Assembly (NCBI GenBank): GCA_016190485.1
Contig: JACPQN010000015.1
Location: forward strand, 1-59,277
Source of the DNA: Chloroflexota bacterium
GTDB taxonomy: Bacteria; Chloroflexota; Dehalococcoidia; SHYD01
Reading direction: 5' to 3'
Length of the DNA: 59,277 nt
Position 1 is the first letter of the stretch. Each line of letters opens with the position of its first letter. The notes beneath the pieces were generated by a model, which worked only from the letters and a program-made list of their open reading frames with translations, did not search any database and was not told where the DNA came from. Of this stretch, positions 26,683 through 35,554 are shown piece after piece. The translations under genes and the position numbers were made by a program.

Positions 26683-26705
26683 CCATTTCAGCGGGTTACC
26701 ACCAG

Positions 26706-26736
26706 AAGGAGGAGCAGCCGCCGGCTGCTCCTCCTT
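26706..26736. terminator. Bidirectional hairpin terminator
   Basis: A perfect 14-bp stem (AAGGAGGAGCAGCC and complement) with a GCC loop lies between the convergent SWIM gene (+) and the small membrane protein (-). Confidence 0.8.
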
Positions 26737-26763
26737 GCTTTCTCCCTGCGAGCGCGCCTCTGG

Positions 26764-26934
26764 TTACCTCCGGCGCAGCCACCGCCAGATCAGGGCTCCC
26801 ACTACACCGGCCAGAACCAGCGGCGCCAGAAGATACGTCATGTAGATGAGGACAAAACCCACGCCCACCAGCCCCAGCACGATGGCCGTGGCCAACAGAA
26901 AACGCCACTCCGGCGCCAGCTCTCCCTCATGCAA
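26764..26934 (-). CDS. Small membrane protein, about 56 residues
   Basis: The reading frame from TTG 26934 to TAA 26764 encodes a basic-ended protein with two hydrophobic stretches (FLLATAIVLGLVGVGFVLIY; YLLAPLVLAGVVGALIW) and the tail RWLRRR. GAGGTGG lies about 4 nt upstream. It follows the truncated fabF in the same frame, and upstream is a TGA stop. No family was recognised; TM content and the Arg-rich tail suggest a small inner-membrane protein. Confidence 0.5.
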   Translation of the reverse strand: MHEGELAPEWRFLLATAIVLGLVGVGFVLIYMTYLLAPLVLAGVVGALIWRWLRRR

Positions 26935-26952
26935 CGCGCCACCTCAGCGTGG

Positions 26953-27345
26953 CTACCCAGCGTAGACCCGGAGCACCAGGCAGGCATTCTGGCCGCCGTT
27001 GCCGTTCCCCAACACCACGCCGACCCGGCTGGCGTCTTCGCTGGCCAGGTCCAGGCGGGCGTCCTCCAGGGCCATCTTGGAGGACGCCACCGCAAACTGG
27101 CTGAACCGGGCCAGCCGGCGCGCATCCTTGGCGTCCATAAACGCCCTGGGGTCAAATCCTTTCACCTCCGCCGCGATAGTGGTGGGATAGCCCTCAGTGT
27201 TGCAGAGGGTGATCTGGCCGATGCCCGATCTGCCCTGCACCAGCCCCGCCCAGAAGTCAGCTACGTTCAAACCCAGGGGCGTTACTGCTCCCATACCCGT
27301 TACCACCACCCGGCGGCGTCCGCGATTATCACGTCCTGATGTCAT
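26953..27345 (-). pseudogene. Truncated beta-ketoacyl-ACP synthase (FabF/KAS II), N-terminal fragment
   Basis: Residues 10-118 match the N terminus of FabF (RVVVTGMGAVTPLGLNVADFW; MDAKDARRLARFSQFAVASSKMALEDA). The sequence then departs at GNGNGGQ and ends at residue 130; complete enzymes are about 410 residues. The catalytic Cys-His-His triad is absent, so it cannot condense acyl chains. No continuation was found in other frames down to 26764. It still has a proper start (GAGGAG ribosome site) and follows folC by 26 bp, so it may be transcribed. Confidence 0.75.
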
Positions 27346-27371
27346 AGGGGGCTCCTCGATGCGCTGGTTCC

Positions 27372-28760
27372 TTAAGGAATAACACCGGTGGGGCCGGCCG
27401 CGTGCTCCGGGCTGGACGAAAAAATGTCCAGCGCCTCCTCCGCTCGGCCCAGCAGCGTGAGCACCTGGCCCGCCAGGTACAGGGACCCCGTGGCGCAGAT
27501 CATGTCCGCTTCGTCGGCCTCAGCTCTGGCCACTGCCAGCGCGCTTGCCACGGCATCGGCCACCTGCACCGCGACGTTGCGGTGGCGGAAGGCCGCCGCC
27601 AGGGCCTCGGTCGGCGTGGCGCGAGGGTGGGCAACGCGGGTCACGATAGCCAGGTCGGTTGCCGGAGCTAGCTCCCGGGCAATGGCGTCCTGATCTTTGT
27701 CCGAGAGGGTGGCGACCACCAGGATGGCCCGCCGGTGCGGAAAGTCCGACTGGAGCGCCTCACACAGGCACCGCGCCGAAGCGCCGTTGTGGGCGCCGTC
27801 CAGCAGCAGGAGGGGTTCCCGCTCCAGCACCTGGAGCCGGCCGGGCCAGCGCACCCGGGCCACGCCCTGCTCTACCGCTACGCGGGTAACCGCCACGCCG
27901 TGCTCACGCAGCGCCTCCACGGCCAGGGCCACCACCGCGGCGTTCTCCGCCTGAAAGGCCCCGAGCAGTGGCGTGGTGAGCTGGAATCTGGTCTTCAGCC
28001 CCCGCACTTGGACGGACTGCCCCTCAAAGGTCTGACTGAGCCGCGCCCACTTGGCCCTGGATGCCACGTCCACCAGGGGCGCGCCCTGCTGATAGCACCG
28101 CTGCGCGATGACGGTGCGGGCCGCGTCATCCTGGGGGGCCATAATCACCGGCACGCCGGGCTTGATGATGCCCGCCTTCTCCCCCGCAATGGCGTCCAGG
28201 GTCGCGCCCAGGACCTCCACATGGTCGTAGCTGACAGGGGTGATGATGCAGAGGTCGGGCTGGGGCACCACGTTTGTAGCGTCCAGGCGCCCACCCATGC
28301 CTGCCTCCAGCACCTGGGCCGCGGCCCCCTGCCGCTGGAAGTGCAGGAAGGCCAGGGCCGTCAGCAGCTCAAAGGTGGTGATCCTCCCGTAGACCGGCTC
28401 CTGGTGGTAGGACTCTACCTCACGGTGAAGTTGCTCCACCAGCGTCGCCAGGTCGGCGGGAGAGATGGCCCGGCCGCTGAGCCGCACTCGCTCCCGCAGG
28501 TCACACAGGTGGGGCGAGGTGAAGAGGCCGGTGCGGTACCCTGCGGCCTCCAGCACCGAGGCCATCATAGCGGCGACGCTGCCCTTGCCCTTGGTGCCGG
28601 CGATGTGGACGGTCACTCGCCCGAGATGCGGGTCTCCCAGCCGTCGTAGCAGCATCGCCATGCGCCGCAGGTCGTAGTGCTCCGCGGCGTAGGCCTGAGC
28701 GGGCTGCTGCTCGTAGTTGGTGAAGCTCTGGAGATAGCGCAGCGCGTCTTGGTAGGTCAC
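27372..28760 (-). CDS. folC: Bifunctional folylpolyglutamate synthase / dihydrofolate synthase
   Basis: A 462-residue Mur-ligase-family enzyme. The P-loop is GTKGKGS at residues 55-61, followed by LFTSPHL and VLEAGMGGRLDATN, with the Mur-type C-terminal domain LLLDGAHNGAS. It adds glutamate to dihydropteroate or tetrahydrofolate with ATP. The start is GTG at 28760 with a weak ribosome site. It is followed closely by the truncated fabF. Confidence 0.92.
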   Translation of the reverse strand: MTYQDALRYLQSFTNYEQQPAQAYAAEHYDLRRMAMLLRRLGDPHLGRVTVHIAGTKGKGSVAAMMASVLEAAGYRTGLFTSPHLCDLRERVRLSGRAISPADLATLVEQLHREVESYHQEPVYGRITTFELLTALAFLHFQRQGAAAQVLEAGMGGRLDATNVVPQPDLCIITPVSYDHVEVLGATLDAIAGEKAGIIKPGVPVIMAPQDDAARTVIAQRCYQQGAPLVDVASRAKWARLSQTFEGQSVQVRGLKTRFQLTTPLLGAFQAENAAVVALAVEALREHGVAVTRVAVEQGVARVRWPGRLQVLEREPLLLLDGAHNGASARCLCEALQSDFPHRRAILVVATLSDKDQDAIARELAPATDLAIVTRVAHPRATPTEALAAAFRHRNVAVQVADAVASALAVARAEADEADMICATGSLYLAGQVLTLLGRAEEALDIFSSSPEHAAGPTGVIP

Positions 28761-28816
28761 AGGTGGTCAAGGGCAGACAACAGCAACGGCCGTACTGAGC
28801 ACCGCTCTGAGTGGCC

Positions 28817-28825
28817 ATTATAACA
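28817..28825 (-). promoter_or_regulatory. Extended -10 promoter of folC
   Basis: On the minus strand TGT-TATAAT forms a consensus extended -10, about 50 nt upstream of the folC start. The -35 region (TCCGAC) is weak, as is common with extended -10 promoters. Confidence 0.6.
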
Positions 28826-28868
28826 TACAACCTTGTCCCGTCGGATGCCCTTTGTGGAGTGCAGGTAG

Positions 28869-28971
28869 CGAGGGTGTGTATCAACCCGCCACCTCAGGCT
28901 CAAGCCTGAGGCATTCTGAGCGGCTATGCTGCAGGCTGAAGCCTGCAGCGCGGAGTTACTAAACACTCTCG
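28869..28971. repeat. MITE-like palindromic repeat, family 1, copy B
   Basis: 103 bp, inverted relative to copies A and C. Ends are CGAGGGTGTGTATCAAC and GTTACTAAACACTCTCG; inner hairpins are CCTCAGGCTCAAGCCTGAGG and CTGCAGGCTGAAGCCTGCAG. It lies between the folC promoter and the promoter of the fourth substrate-binding protein. Confidence 0.85.
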
Positions 28972-28985
28972 TTCGGTAGCATTGC

Positions 28986-29014
28986 TTGACAATGGCGGCG
29001 CCAATTTGTATACG
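28986..29014 (+). promoter_or_regulatory. Promoter of substrate-binding protein 4
   Basis: TTGACA (28986-28991) and TATACG (29009-29014) are spaced 17 bp. It starts 15 bp after repeat copy B. The leader to the ATG at 29211 is about 190 nt and shows no recognised riboswitch. Confidence 0.7.
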
Positions 29015-29210
29015 ATGCATCAATCGCGGTAATGGAGGTGATAGACCAGAATTGTAGATTGGCGAAGGTTGGCCTACTCCGGCAGTTCTCGGCTGTTGGG
29101 GAGAGCGAAAGGAGCACAGTCAAGGCACGCTCATGACGAACGAAGCCTGTCGAGGGAAGCTGGTGGGCTTTTGACGGTGCGAACCAGGAGTGGTCACGGA
29201 GGAGAAAACC

Positions 29211-30818
29211 ATGCGTCCATGGCAGTGGTTGCCCGTTGCAGCAGCGTTAGCCACCGTGCTGGCGGCCTGCGTGCCGGCCGCACAGGCCCCGGCAGAGAAA
29301 CCGGCGGCGGAACAGCCTGTGGCCGAGTATGGCGGCGTGCTGAACTTAGCCCTGTCAACCGAGCCTGCAACGCTCGATCTGCACGCCGACAACACCTCGA
29401 CGCCGGTGTTTCCTATCTACAACCCCCTGGTCCGCTACGACCCGCTCGAAGCCCTGATGAGCAAGGTGGAGCCGAACCTGGCGGAACGCTGGGAGATCAG
29501 CCCCGACGGAAAGACCTACACCTTCCATCTCATCAAGGGAGTGAAGTTCCACCAGGGGGGCGAATTCACCGCGTCAGACGCGGCCTTCAGCTTCGAACGG
29601 CAAAAGAACCCCCAGAAGGGCCAGGTGGCGCCACGCAAGGCCGCGTTTGACCCCGTGGACCGTTTTGAGGTGGTGGACGATTACACCCTCCGTGTTCACA
29701 TGAAGCGGCTCTACGCCTCGTTCCTGGCGAATATCGCCCAGGGGTGGATGGCCATGCTGGACAAGGAGTGGGTGGAGGCCGGCCATGATCCGACCAAAGA
29801 ACTGAACGGCACCGGGCCCTTCACCTGGAAAGAGTACATCCGTGGAACCTCGGTAGAGCAGGTCAAGAACCCCAACTACTGGAAGAAGGGGTTGCCCTAC
29901 CTGGACGGCGTGAAATACTTCTTCATCCCTGACGAGGGCACGCTTCTAGCCGCCTTCCGGACCGGGAACCTTCACATATCCGGCAGCGCCCTGAACCTGG
30001 CCCAGCAAGGGGATGTCACCAGCGCCCTCGGGGACAAGGTCCGCTCCGAAAAGCGGCCTGTCTACTACGGTAACAGCCTGGTCAACCTGTCTACCGCCAA
30101 GAAACCCTTCGATGACGTGCGCGTGCGGCGGGCGCTGTCCTACGCCATCGATCGGGAGGCCGGCATCAAGGTGCTCTGGGAAGGGCAGGGGTACAACCAG
30201 GGGTATATGCCCGGGAAAGGGCCCTGGGGCCTCCCCCCAGAAGAGCTCGCCAAGTTCCCGGGCTTTAGCGGCGATCCCGAGAAGAACCGGGCTGAAGCTA
30301 AGCGGCTCCTGGCGGAGGCGGGCTACCCCAACGGCTTCAACGTGGCCATGAACGTGCGGAAACAGACTGGCCGGGAGCAGGTCAACATTTTCGTGCAGGA
30401 CCAGTGGAAGAGGATCGGTGTCATCGGGACCCTTAAGACCTATGAGACGGCCGTCTCCTACGAGCTGCTACGTAGCGGGGACTACGAGGTCTTCGAGTGG
30501 GGCACCGCCTACGCGTTCGACGACCCGGACGCCATCTACGCCGAGCACTTCACCTGCAAAGCTGAGCGCAACTACGCCCACCTCTGCATTCCGGAGGTGG
30601 ACGCCCTCTTCGAGAAACAGTCGGCGGAGCTAGACCTGGCCAAGCGAAAGAAGCTGGTGAACGAGATGGAGAAGGCGGCCCTGGACGCCATGCCCAGGAT
30701 CATCATCCCGGCAGGGGATAACACGGCCACGGGCATCTGGAACACGGTCCGGAACTGGCGCTTGCAGCCCAGCCCCTACGGCAATCGCCACTGGGAGCAG
30801 ACCTGGCTGGCCAAATAG
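29211..30818 (+). CDS. Family-5 ABC substrate-binding lipoprotein, copy 4
   Basis: A 535-residue SBP_bac_5 lipoprotein (signal then lipobox VLAACVP), more distant from the three tandem copies but with the same architecture: LAERWEISPDGKTYTFHLIKG, TASDAAFSFER, RVRRALSYAIDRE and a GTAYAFDDPDAIYAEHFTC segment parallel to GHGLALDDPDAHY in the others. ATG 29211 is chosen for GGAGGAG 6 nt upstream. It has its own strong promoter and no permease neighbours. It probably delivers a different ligand to a shared or distant permease. Confidence 0.9.
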   Translation: MRPWQWLPVAAALATVLAACVPAAQAPAEKPAAEQPVAEYGGVLNLALSTEPATLDLHADNTSTPVFPIYNPLVRYDPLEALMSKVEPNLAERWEISPDGKTYTFHLIKGVKFHQGGEFTASDAAFSFERQKNPQKGQVAPRKAAFDPVDRFEVVDDYTLRVHMKRLYASFLANIAQGWMAMLDKEWVEAGHDPTKELNGTGPFTWKEYIRGTSVEQVKNPNYWKKGLPYLDGVKYFFIPDEGTLLAAFRTGNLHISGSALNLAQQGDVTSALGDKVRSEKRPVYYGNSLVNLSTAKKPFDDVRVRRALSYAIDREAGIKVLWEGQGYNQGYMPGKGPWGLPPEELAKFPGFSGDPEKNRAEAKRLLAEAGYPNGFNVAMNVRKQTGREQVNIFVQDQWKRIGVIGTLKTYETAVSYELLRSGDYEVFEWGTAYAFDDPDAIYAEHFTCKAERNYAHLCIPEVDALFEKQSAELDLAKRKKLVNEMEKAALDAMPRIIIPAGDNTATGIWNTVRNWRLQPSPYGNRHWEQTWLAK

Positions 30819-30881
30819 CGCCACCCGCTCCTTGACCTCTGCGCGCCGTGCACCGTGCAATAAAGGCCAAGACACGCCCCT

Positions 30882-31007
30882 GACAGGCTGCGGAAAAGGG
30901 CATTCCCGCTCGTCCTGAGCCTGTCGAAGGACGAGTGGCTCATGGTTCCCTTCGGCAAGCTCAGGGTAAACTCGGCTCACCATGAGCGGTTTTTCAACAG
31001 CCTGCTA
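30882..31007. repeat. MITE-like palindromic repeat, family 2, copy 1
   Basis: About 126 bp with ends ACAGGCTGCGGAAAA and TTTTTCAACAGCCTGCT. Inner palindromes are CTCGTCCTGAGCCTGTCG with its complement, and CTCATGGTT...CACCATGAG. It matches the copy at 45982. The flanking 30819-30881 and 31008-31118 show nothing else. Confidence 0.8.
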
Positions 31008-31118
31008 AGGGAAGGGATCTACTGGACGAGTACACGTTCCGAAGGGCTGAGTGCTCGCGGCGGCAGCGGGCTCGCGGTACGCAGCGGCCACAGACGCGTG
31101 TAGGCGCTACTGCTCAGA

Positions 31119-32252
31119 TCACAAGGCTTCCAGCAGCTCTTTCGCAGTCCAGGCGTCGGTGAACAGCGTGAGATGCCGGCGCTCGATGGGTGACTCCACG
31201 CTCGTAAGCAGCGCCAGCAACGCGGCCTTCTTCGACGCTCCCGCGCCCACCACCAGGACCTCCTCGGCCTCGCTGATTCGCCTAGCTTCTACGGCTAACA
31301 CCAGGTTGTTCACCTTCTTCACAGCGTCCAGGAACTCTTGAGGGACGTCCGAAGTGTCGCAAGCCAGAAAGAGTCGGTGGCAGACCTCGGCAACGCTGTC
31401 ACGGAGGCGACCGTCCTTTTCCTGGAACTTCCAGATGACCTCCAGCGGCTCCTGCATGGGGCCGAATTCCTTCTGATCGAAGTGGTAAAAATGGTGCTGC
31501 CTGTTGAGCTGGCCGATGCCCAGGAACGCAAGGTCCAACGTGGGTTCGGGCACAGGGGGTCGTTTCTGTCCATTGTCGTCCTTGGATATCCAGCCCCGCA
31601 TGTAGTGAACGGCTTGTCGATTAATCTGAAGGATAGAAGCAAGGCGGAACACGTTTTCGTCGGCGTCGAGATCTCTGGTGATGGGGTACCAAGCGCCAAC
31701 CCTTCCACCACCGGACAGCGAGTAGAGATGAATACCGCTGTACCCTGTCAGCCAACCTGGTCGCTTTTCGCTGAGCTCTCCGAGCTTATCAATGGTAAAT
31801 CCCACACCGCGACCAGCAGCCACACCAATGTGCATGTTGTTCCTGAGCCGGTCCATCAGATAGGGCGCGGTAGCTTCGGCAAGCGCCAGGTGCAGTCGAT
31901 CGGCGGCGAGGTAGGCCAATTCCGGCTGCGGGCCATCGTCTCGGAGGGGAGAGCACGCTGCTTCAGCCCCCAGGATGATAGCGACACGTGCGCGGATCTG
32001 GGCTGCCTTACTCAGTCTTGCGCCGAGGCCGTCGTCAAACCCAGCGAATCTGGCTACGGTCCTCCTATCCTGCTTGTCCACTAGCTGGAACCGCTTCTGA
32101 TTCAACCAGGTTTGGAAGCGCCTGTGGAGCGTGGCCGGGGAGTAGTGGTAGCGGGAGGAAAGTTCTTTGAACGGGACTCCGCCCAACAGATGCTCGGTGG
32201 CTATGTTGAGGGCCAGGTCTTCGAGGTCTTGCCCTTCCCGTTGATCCGACAT
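31119..32252 (-). CDS. SorC/DeoR-type sugar-sensing transcriptional regulator
   Basis: A 377-residue protein with an N-terminal HTH (residues about 10-60: LLGGVPFKELSSRYHYSPATLHRRFQ) and a SorC-like sugar-binding domain (IGVAAGRGVGF, LDLAFLGIGQL, NNLVLAVEARR, SKKAALLALL near the end). SorC regulators sense phosphorylated sugars. It is divergent from the FBP aldolase/phosphatase gene, so a role in sensing a sugar phosphate and controlling gluconeogenesis is plausible but inferred. A strong ribosome site (AGGAGGT) precedes the ATG. A TATCAT -10 with TTGGAC -35 lies on the minus strand around 32313-32341. Confidence 0.75.
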   Translation of the reverse strand: MSDQREGQDLEDLALNIATEHLLGGVPFKELSSRYHYSPATLHRRFQTWLNQKRFQLVDKQDRRTVARFAGFDDGLGARLSKAAQIRARVAIILGAEAACSPLRDDGPQPELAYLAADRLHLALAEATAPYLMDRLRNNMHIGVAAGRGVGFTIDKLGELSEKRPGWLTGYSGIHLYSLSGGGRVGAWYPITRDLDADENVFRLASILQINRQAVHYMRGWISKDDNGQKRPPVPEPTLDLAFLGIGQLNRQHHFYHFDQKEFGPMQEPLEVIWKFQEKDGRLRDSVAEVCHRLFLACDTSDVPQEFLDAVKKVNNLVLAVEARRISEAEEVLVVGAGASKKAALLALLTSVESPIERRHLTLFTDAWTAKELLEAL

Positions 32253-32461
32253 TGGGACCTCCTATCTGCACGAGCAAACCATATCTCACCGTTGCTATAC
32301 TGATTCTCATATGATATCACCTCCACATCCTTGTCCAAAGTGGCCGGGAGGAATGATACTGCTGGCCAGTAGAGTTCGTCCAACGCATCCGTATACGGGG
32401 CGGGCTGACCGCAGAATGGGGGACATGAGACCAGAGCAGGTCGAGGCTGCATGCCTGAATC

Positions 32462-32491
32462 TTGACACTCCCAACTAGGCGTTGCTACTCT
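32462..32491 (+). promoter_or_regulatory. Promoter of FBP aldolase/phosphatase
   Basis: TTGACA (32462-32467) and TACTCT (32486-32491) are spaced 18 bp, about 60 bp upstream of the start. Confidence 0.55.
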
Positions 32492-32549
32492 AACCACCAG
32501 TCTTGCGCTGAGGGTCCGGGGGTCCAGGAAAACTGAAGGAGGTTTGGGC

Positions 32550-33671
32550 ATGATTACTCTGAGCGTCATCAAGGCGGACGTTGGCTCTGTTGGCGGCCAC
32601 ACCCTGCCCACGGTCGAGATGCTTCAGGCAGTCCGGCAGCGGGTGCAGGAGGCAATCCAGCGGGGCCTGATCATCGATGGCCTGGTGACTCATACCGGCG
32701 ACGATATCGCCATGATCCTCACCCACGAGCGGGGGACCAACAACCGGGAAGTGCACGTGGACCTGGCCTGGAACGCTTTTCTGGCGGCCACTAACGTGGC
32801 CAAGGAGCAGGGCAACTACGGCGCGGGCCAGGACCTGCTGGTGGACGCGCCCTCCGGCAACGTGCGGGGAGCAGGCCCGGCCGTGGCGGAGATCGAGTTC
32901 GAGCCGCTCCCTTCCTACCGACCCGCCGAGTCCTTCGCCGTCTTCGCTGCGGACAAGTGCGCGCCTGGCGCGTACAACCTGCCGCTGTACATGACCTTCT
33001 GCGACCCCATGCACAACGGCGGGCTGCTCCTCAGTCCCCGCCTGCATGAGGGCTTTACCCTGACTGTCATTGACATGGACGCCAGGGAGGGCGATCGCCT
33101 CATCAAGCTAGACGTGCCGGAGCGGTCGTGGGACGTCTGCGCGCTGCTGCGGGACATGGACCGCTTTGCCATCGAGTCGGTCCACTCTCGGGCCTTCCCC
33201 AACGAGCAGGTGGTGTCCGTGTCGGCTACCCGGCTCCACAACATCGCCGGGCGCTACACCGGCAAGGATGACCCCGTGGCCATCGTCCGCAACCAGGGGA
33301 TCTTCCCCGCGCCCGAGGAGATGATCGAACCTTACCTTATCGGCCACTTCGTCACCGGCGACACCCGGGGCTCCCACACCATGCCGTTGATGCCGGTGTC
33401 CATCAATACCCCCGTAGCCGGGGCCTTCTGTCTCCCCATCGTCTCCTGTCTGGGATTCTCCATGGACGGCAAGGGGCATTTCTCCCACAGCTATGTGGAC
33501 TTCTTCGGCGATGGGGCCTGGGACAGCACCCGGCTCCACGTGCAGCGCAAGGCCGTGGAGATCCGCCGCCAGGGTTTCTTTGGCGTGGCCATGGCCTCCC
33601 AGTCGGAGATCGCCTACACCGGCCTGGTGGACACCATGAAAAAGCTGGACAAGGAGTTCTTCAGCCGCTAG
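32550..33671 (+). CDS. Bifunctional fructose-1,6-bisphosphate aldolase/phosphatase (archaeal type)
   Basis: A 373-residue FBPA/P (class V FBPase). The whole chain matches the family: ITLSVIKADVGSVGGHT at the N terminus, THTGDDIAMILTHERG, NYGAGQDLLVDAPSGNVRG, and SHTMPLMPVSINTPVAG. The enzyme makes fructose 6-phosphate directly from triose phosphates and marks a gluconeogenic, often anaerobic or autotrophic lifestyle; it is mainly known from archaea and deep-branching bacteria. The start at 32550 follows AAGGAGG by 7 nt. It is 7 bp before rdgB (same operon) and divergent from a SorC-type regulator. Confidence 0.92.
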   Translation: MITLSVIKADVGSVGGHTLPTVEMLQAVRQRVQEAIQRGLIIDGLVTHTGDDIAMILTHERGTNNREVHVDLAWNAFLAATNVAKEQGNYGAGQDLLVDAPSGNVRGAGPAVAEIEFEPLPSYRPAESFAVFAADKCAPGAYNLPLYMTFCDPMHNGGLLLSPRLHEGFTLTVIDMDAREGDRLIKLDVPERSWDVCALLRDMDRFAIESVHSRAFPNEQVVSVSATRLHNIAGRYTGKDDPVAIVRNQGIFPAPEEMIEPYLIGHFVTGDTRGSHTMPLMPVSINTPVAGAFCLPIVSCLGFSMDGKGHFSHSYVDFFGDGAWDSTRLHVQRKAVEIRRQGFFGVAMASQSEIAYTGLVDTMKKLDKEFFSR

Positions 33672-33678
33672 GCAGCCG

Positions 33679-34305
33679 GTGCCTGACTCCCCGCTGCGAG
33701 CGCCGCGGCCCAAGCTCCTGGTTGCCACGGGAAACGCCGGCAAGCTGGCCGAGTACCGAGTACTGCTGGGAGACCTGCCCTGCCAGATCATCGGTCTCTG
33801 GGAAGCCGGGATCACCCTGGAGGTGGAGGAGGCGGGCGCCACCTACCACGAGAACGCCTGCCTGAAGGCCGAGGCCTACGCCCAGGCCAGTGGGCTGCTC
33901 ACGCTGGCCGACGACTCCGGGCTGGAGGTGGATGCCCTGGGCGGTGCGCCCGGTCCCCTCTCGGCCCGCTACGGCGGCCCCGGCCTGACCGACCCCCAGC
34001 GGGCGCAGCTCCTCCTGGCCAACCTCAGCGGGGTGGCCCAAGCCCAGCGGACGGCGCGCTTTGTCTGCGTCATCGCCATCGCGGGTTCGGGCATGGAGAC
34101 CCGGCTGGTGCAGGGGGAGTGCCGCGGGACTATTACCACCGAGCCCCGGGGCGACAACGGCTTTGGCTACGATCCCGTCTTCCTGGTGCCGGAGCTGGGC
34201 CGGACCCTGGCGGAGCTTTCTGCCAGCGCCAAGGACGCGGTGAGCCATCGGGGCAACGCGGCCCGGGCAGCGCGACGCGTTCTGGAGGAGCGGCGGCGGC
34301 GCTAA
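33679..34305 (+). CDS. rdgB: XTP/dITP pyrophosphatase (RdgB/HAM1)
   Basis: A 208-residue HAM1-family enzyme that hydrolyses non-canonical purine triphosphates. Signature stretches: LLVATGNAGKLAEYR, YHENACLKAEAYA, LADDSGLEVDALGGAPG.SARYGG, GDNGFGYDPVF, and SHRGNA. It starts with GTG 7 bp after the FBPA/P stop, so it is co-transcribed. Confidence 0.93.
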   Translation: MPDSPLRAPRPKLLVATGNAGKLAEYRVLLGDLPCQIIGLWEAGITLEVEEAGATYHENACLKAEAYAQASGLLTLADDSGLEVDALGGAPGPLSARYGGPGLTDPQRAQLLLANLSGVAQAQRTARFVCVIAIAGSGMETRLVQGECRGTITTEPRGDNGFGYDPVFLVPELGRTLAELSASAKDAVSHRGNAARAARRVLEERRRR

Positions 34306-34322
34306 GGGCACAATGCACTGCC

Positions 34323-34425
34323 CGAGAGTGTTTAATAACTCCGTACTGCAGGCTGAAGCCTGCAGCATAGCCGCTCAGAATGCCTCAGGCTTGAGCCTGA
34401 GGTGGCAGGTTGATAAACACCCTCG
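34323..34425. repeat. MITE-like palindromic repeat, family 1, copy C, with target duplication
   Basis: 103 bp with ends CGAGAGTGTTTAATAAC and GTTGATAAACACCCTCG and the same two inner hairpins as copies A and B. It is flanked on both sides by CTGCC (34318-34322 and 34426-34430), a probable 5-bp target-site duplication. Confidence 0.85.
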
Positions 34426-34436
34426 CTGCCCCTGCT

Positions 34437-34465
34437 TTGCCACTCTCCCCTAACCCCTTTACAAT
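34437..34465 (+). promoter_or_regulatory. Promoter of moaA
   Basis: TTGCCA (34437-34442) and TACAAT (34460-34465) are spaced 17 bp. It begins 12 bp after repeat copy C. Confidence 0.65.
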
Positions 34466-34496
34466 AGTGGCAGAGAGGGAGAGCTGGCCAAGCCAC

Positions 34497-35507
34497 ATGG
34501 ATGCCGTTACCGATACTCGAAATCGCCCGCTGCGAGACCTGCGGATCTCCGTGACGGACCGGTGCAACTTCCGGTGCGTCTACTGCATGCCCCGAGAGGT
34601 CTTCGGCCGGGGTTACGCCTTTCTGCCCCACAGCCAGGTCCTCACCTTCGAAGAGATCACCCGCCTGGCCCGGCTCTTCGTGGCCCAGGGCGTGGAGAAG
34701 GTGCGGATTACCGGTGGCGAGCCCCTGGTGCGCCATGACATCGAAAAGCTGGTCGCCATGCTGGCTGCCGTCCCCGGCCTCCACGACCTCACCCTCACCA
34801 CCAACGGCGCGCTGCTCAAGCGGAAGGCACAGGCCCTGCGGGAGGCCGGCCTCCGGCGCATCACCGTGAGCCTGGACTCCCTGCGGGACGATGTCTTCAT
34901 GGCCATGAACGACGTGGACTTCCCGGTGCAGGGCGTGCTGGAGGGCATCGAGGCGGCCCAGGAGGCGGGTCTGCATCCAATCAAGGTCAATATGGTGGTG
35001 AAGCGGGGCGTCAACGACAGCGACGCGCTGGACATGGCCCGCTATTTCCGGGAGCGCGGGCATATCCTCCGCTTCATCGAGTACATGGATGTGGGCACCA
35101 CCAACGGGTGGCGCATGGACGACGTGGTGCCTGCGGCGGAGATCCTCCGCATGATAGACGGGGAGATGCCCCTGGAGCCGGCGGAGGCCAACTACCCCGG
35201 CGAGGTGGCGGAGCGCTATCGCTACAAGGACGGCGGGGGAGAGATCGGGATCATCGCGTCGGTCACGCAGCCCTTCTGCGGGGCCTGCACCAGGGCCCGC
35301 CTCTCCGCCGAGGGTAAGTTCTACACCTGTCTCTTCTCCAGCGCGGGCCACGATCTGCGGGGCCTGCTGCGGGGTGGGGCGACGGACGACGAGCTTTCGG
35401 CCTTCCTGCGCTCGGTCTGGCGCATCCGCGACGACCGCTACTCAGAGGTGCGGGCCGAGGCCACCGCATCCCTTCCCAAGATCGAGATGTCCTACATCGG
35501 CGGGTGA
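34497..35507 (+). CDS. moaA: GTP 3',8-cyclase (molybdenum cofactor biosynthesis MoaA)
   Basis: A 336-residue radical SAM enzyme. The N-terminal cluster motif CNFRCVYC gives C23, C27, C30. The GGEP motif ITGGEPLVR follows, and the C-terminal second cluster is in [19 protein letters not shown]. It ends in Gly-Gly, as required for MoaA activity. It forms 3',8-cyclo-GTP, the first step of Moco synthesis. ATG 34497 is chosen, downstream of a good promoter, though its ribosome site is weak. The following gene supplies MoaC, the next enzyme. Confidence 0.93.
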   Translation: MDAVTDTRNRPLRDLRISVTDRCNFRCVYCMPREVFGRGYAFLPHSQVLTFEEITRLARLFVAQGVEKVRITGGEPLVRHDIEKLVAMLAAVPGLHDLTLTTNGALLKRKAQALREAGLRRITVSLDSLRDDVFMAMNDVDFPVQGVLEGIEAAQEAGLHPIKVNMVVKRGVNDSDALDMARYFRERGHILRFIEYMDVGTTNGWRMDDVVPAAEILRMIDGEMPLEPAEANYPGEVAERYRYKDGGGEIGIIASVTQPFCGACTRARLSAEGKFYTCLFSSAGHDLRGLLRGGATDDELSAFLRSVWRIRDDRYSEVRAEATASLPKIEMSYIGG

Positions 35508-35554
35508 GGACCCGCTGCACAATCGCCTATTCCAGTTCCTGCGAGGCCGCTCCC

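Noticed and set aside
26764..27345. Frameshift as the reason for the short FabF
   Set aside because: No other frame downstream continues FabF sequence, so it is truncation or replacement instead of a single frameshift.
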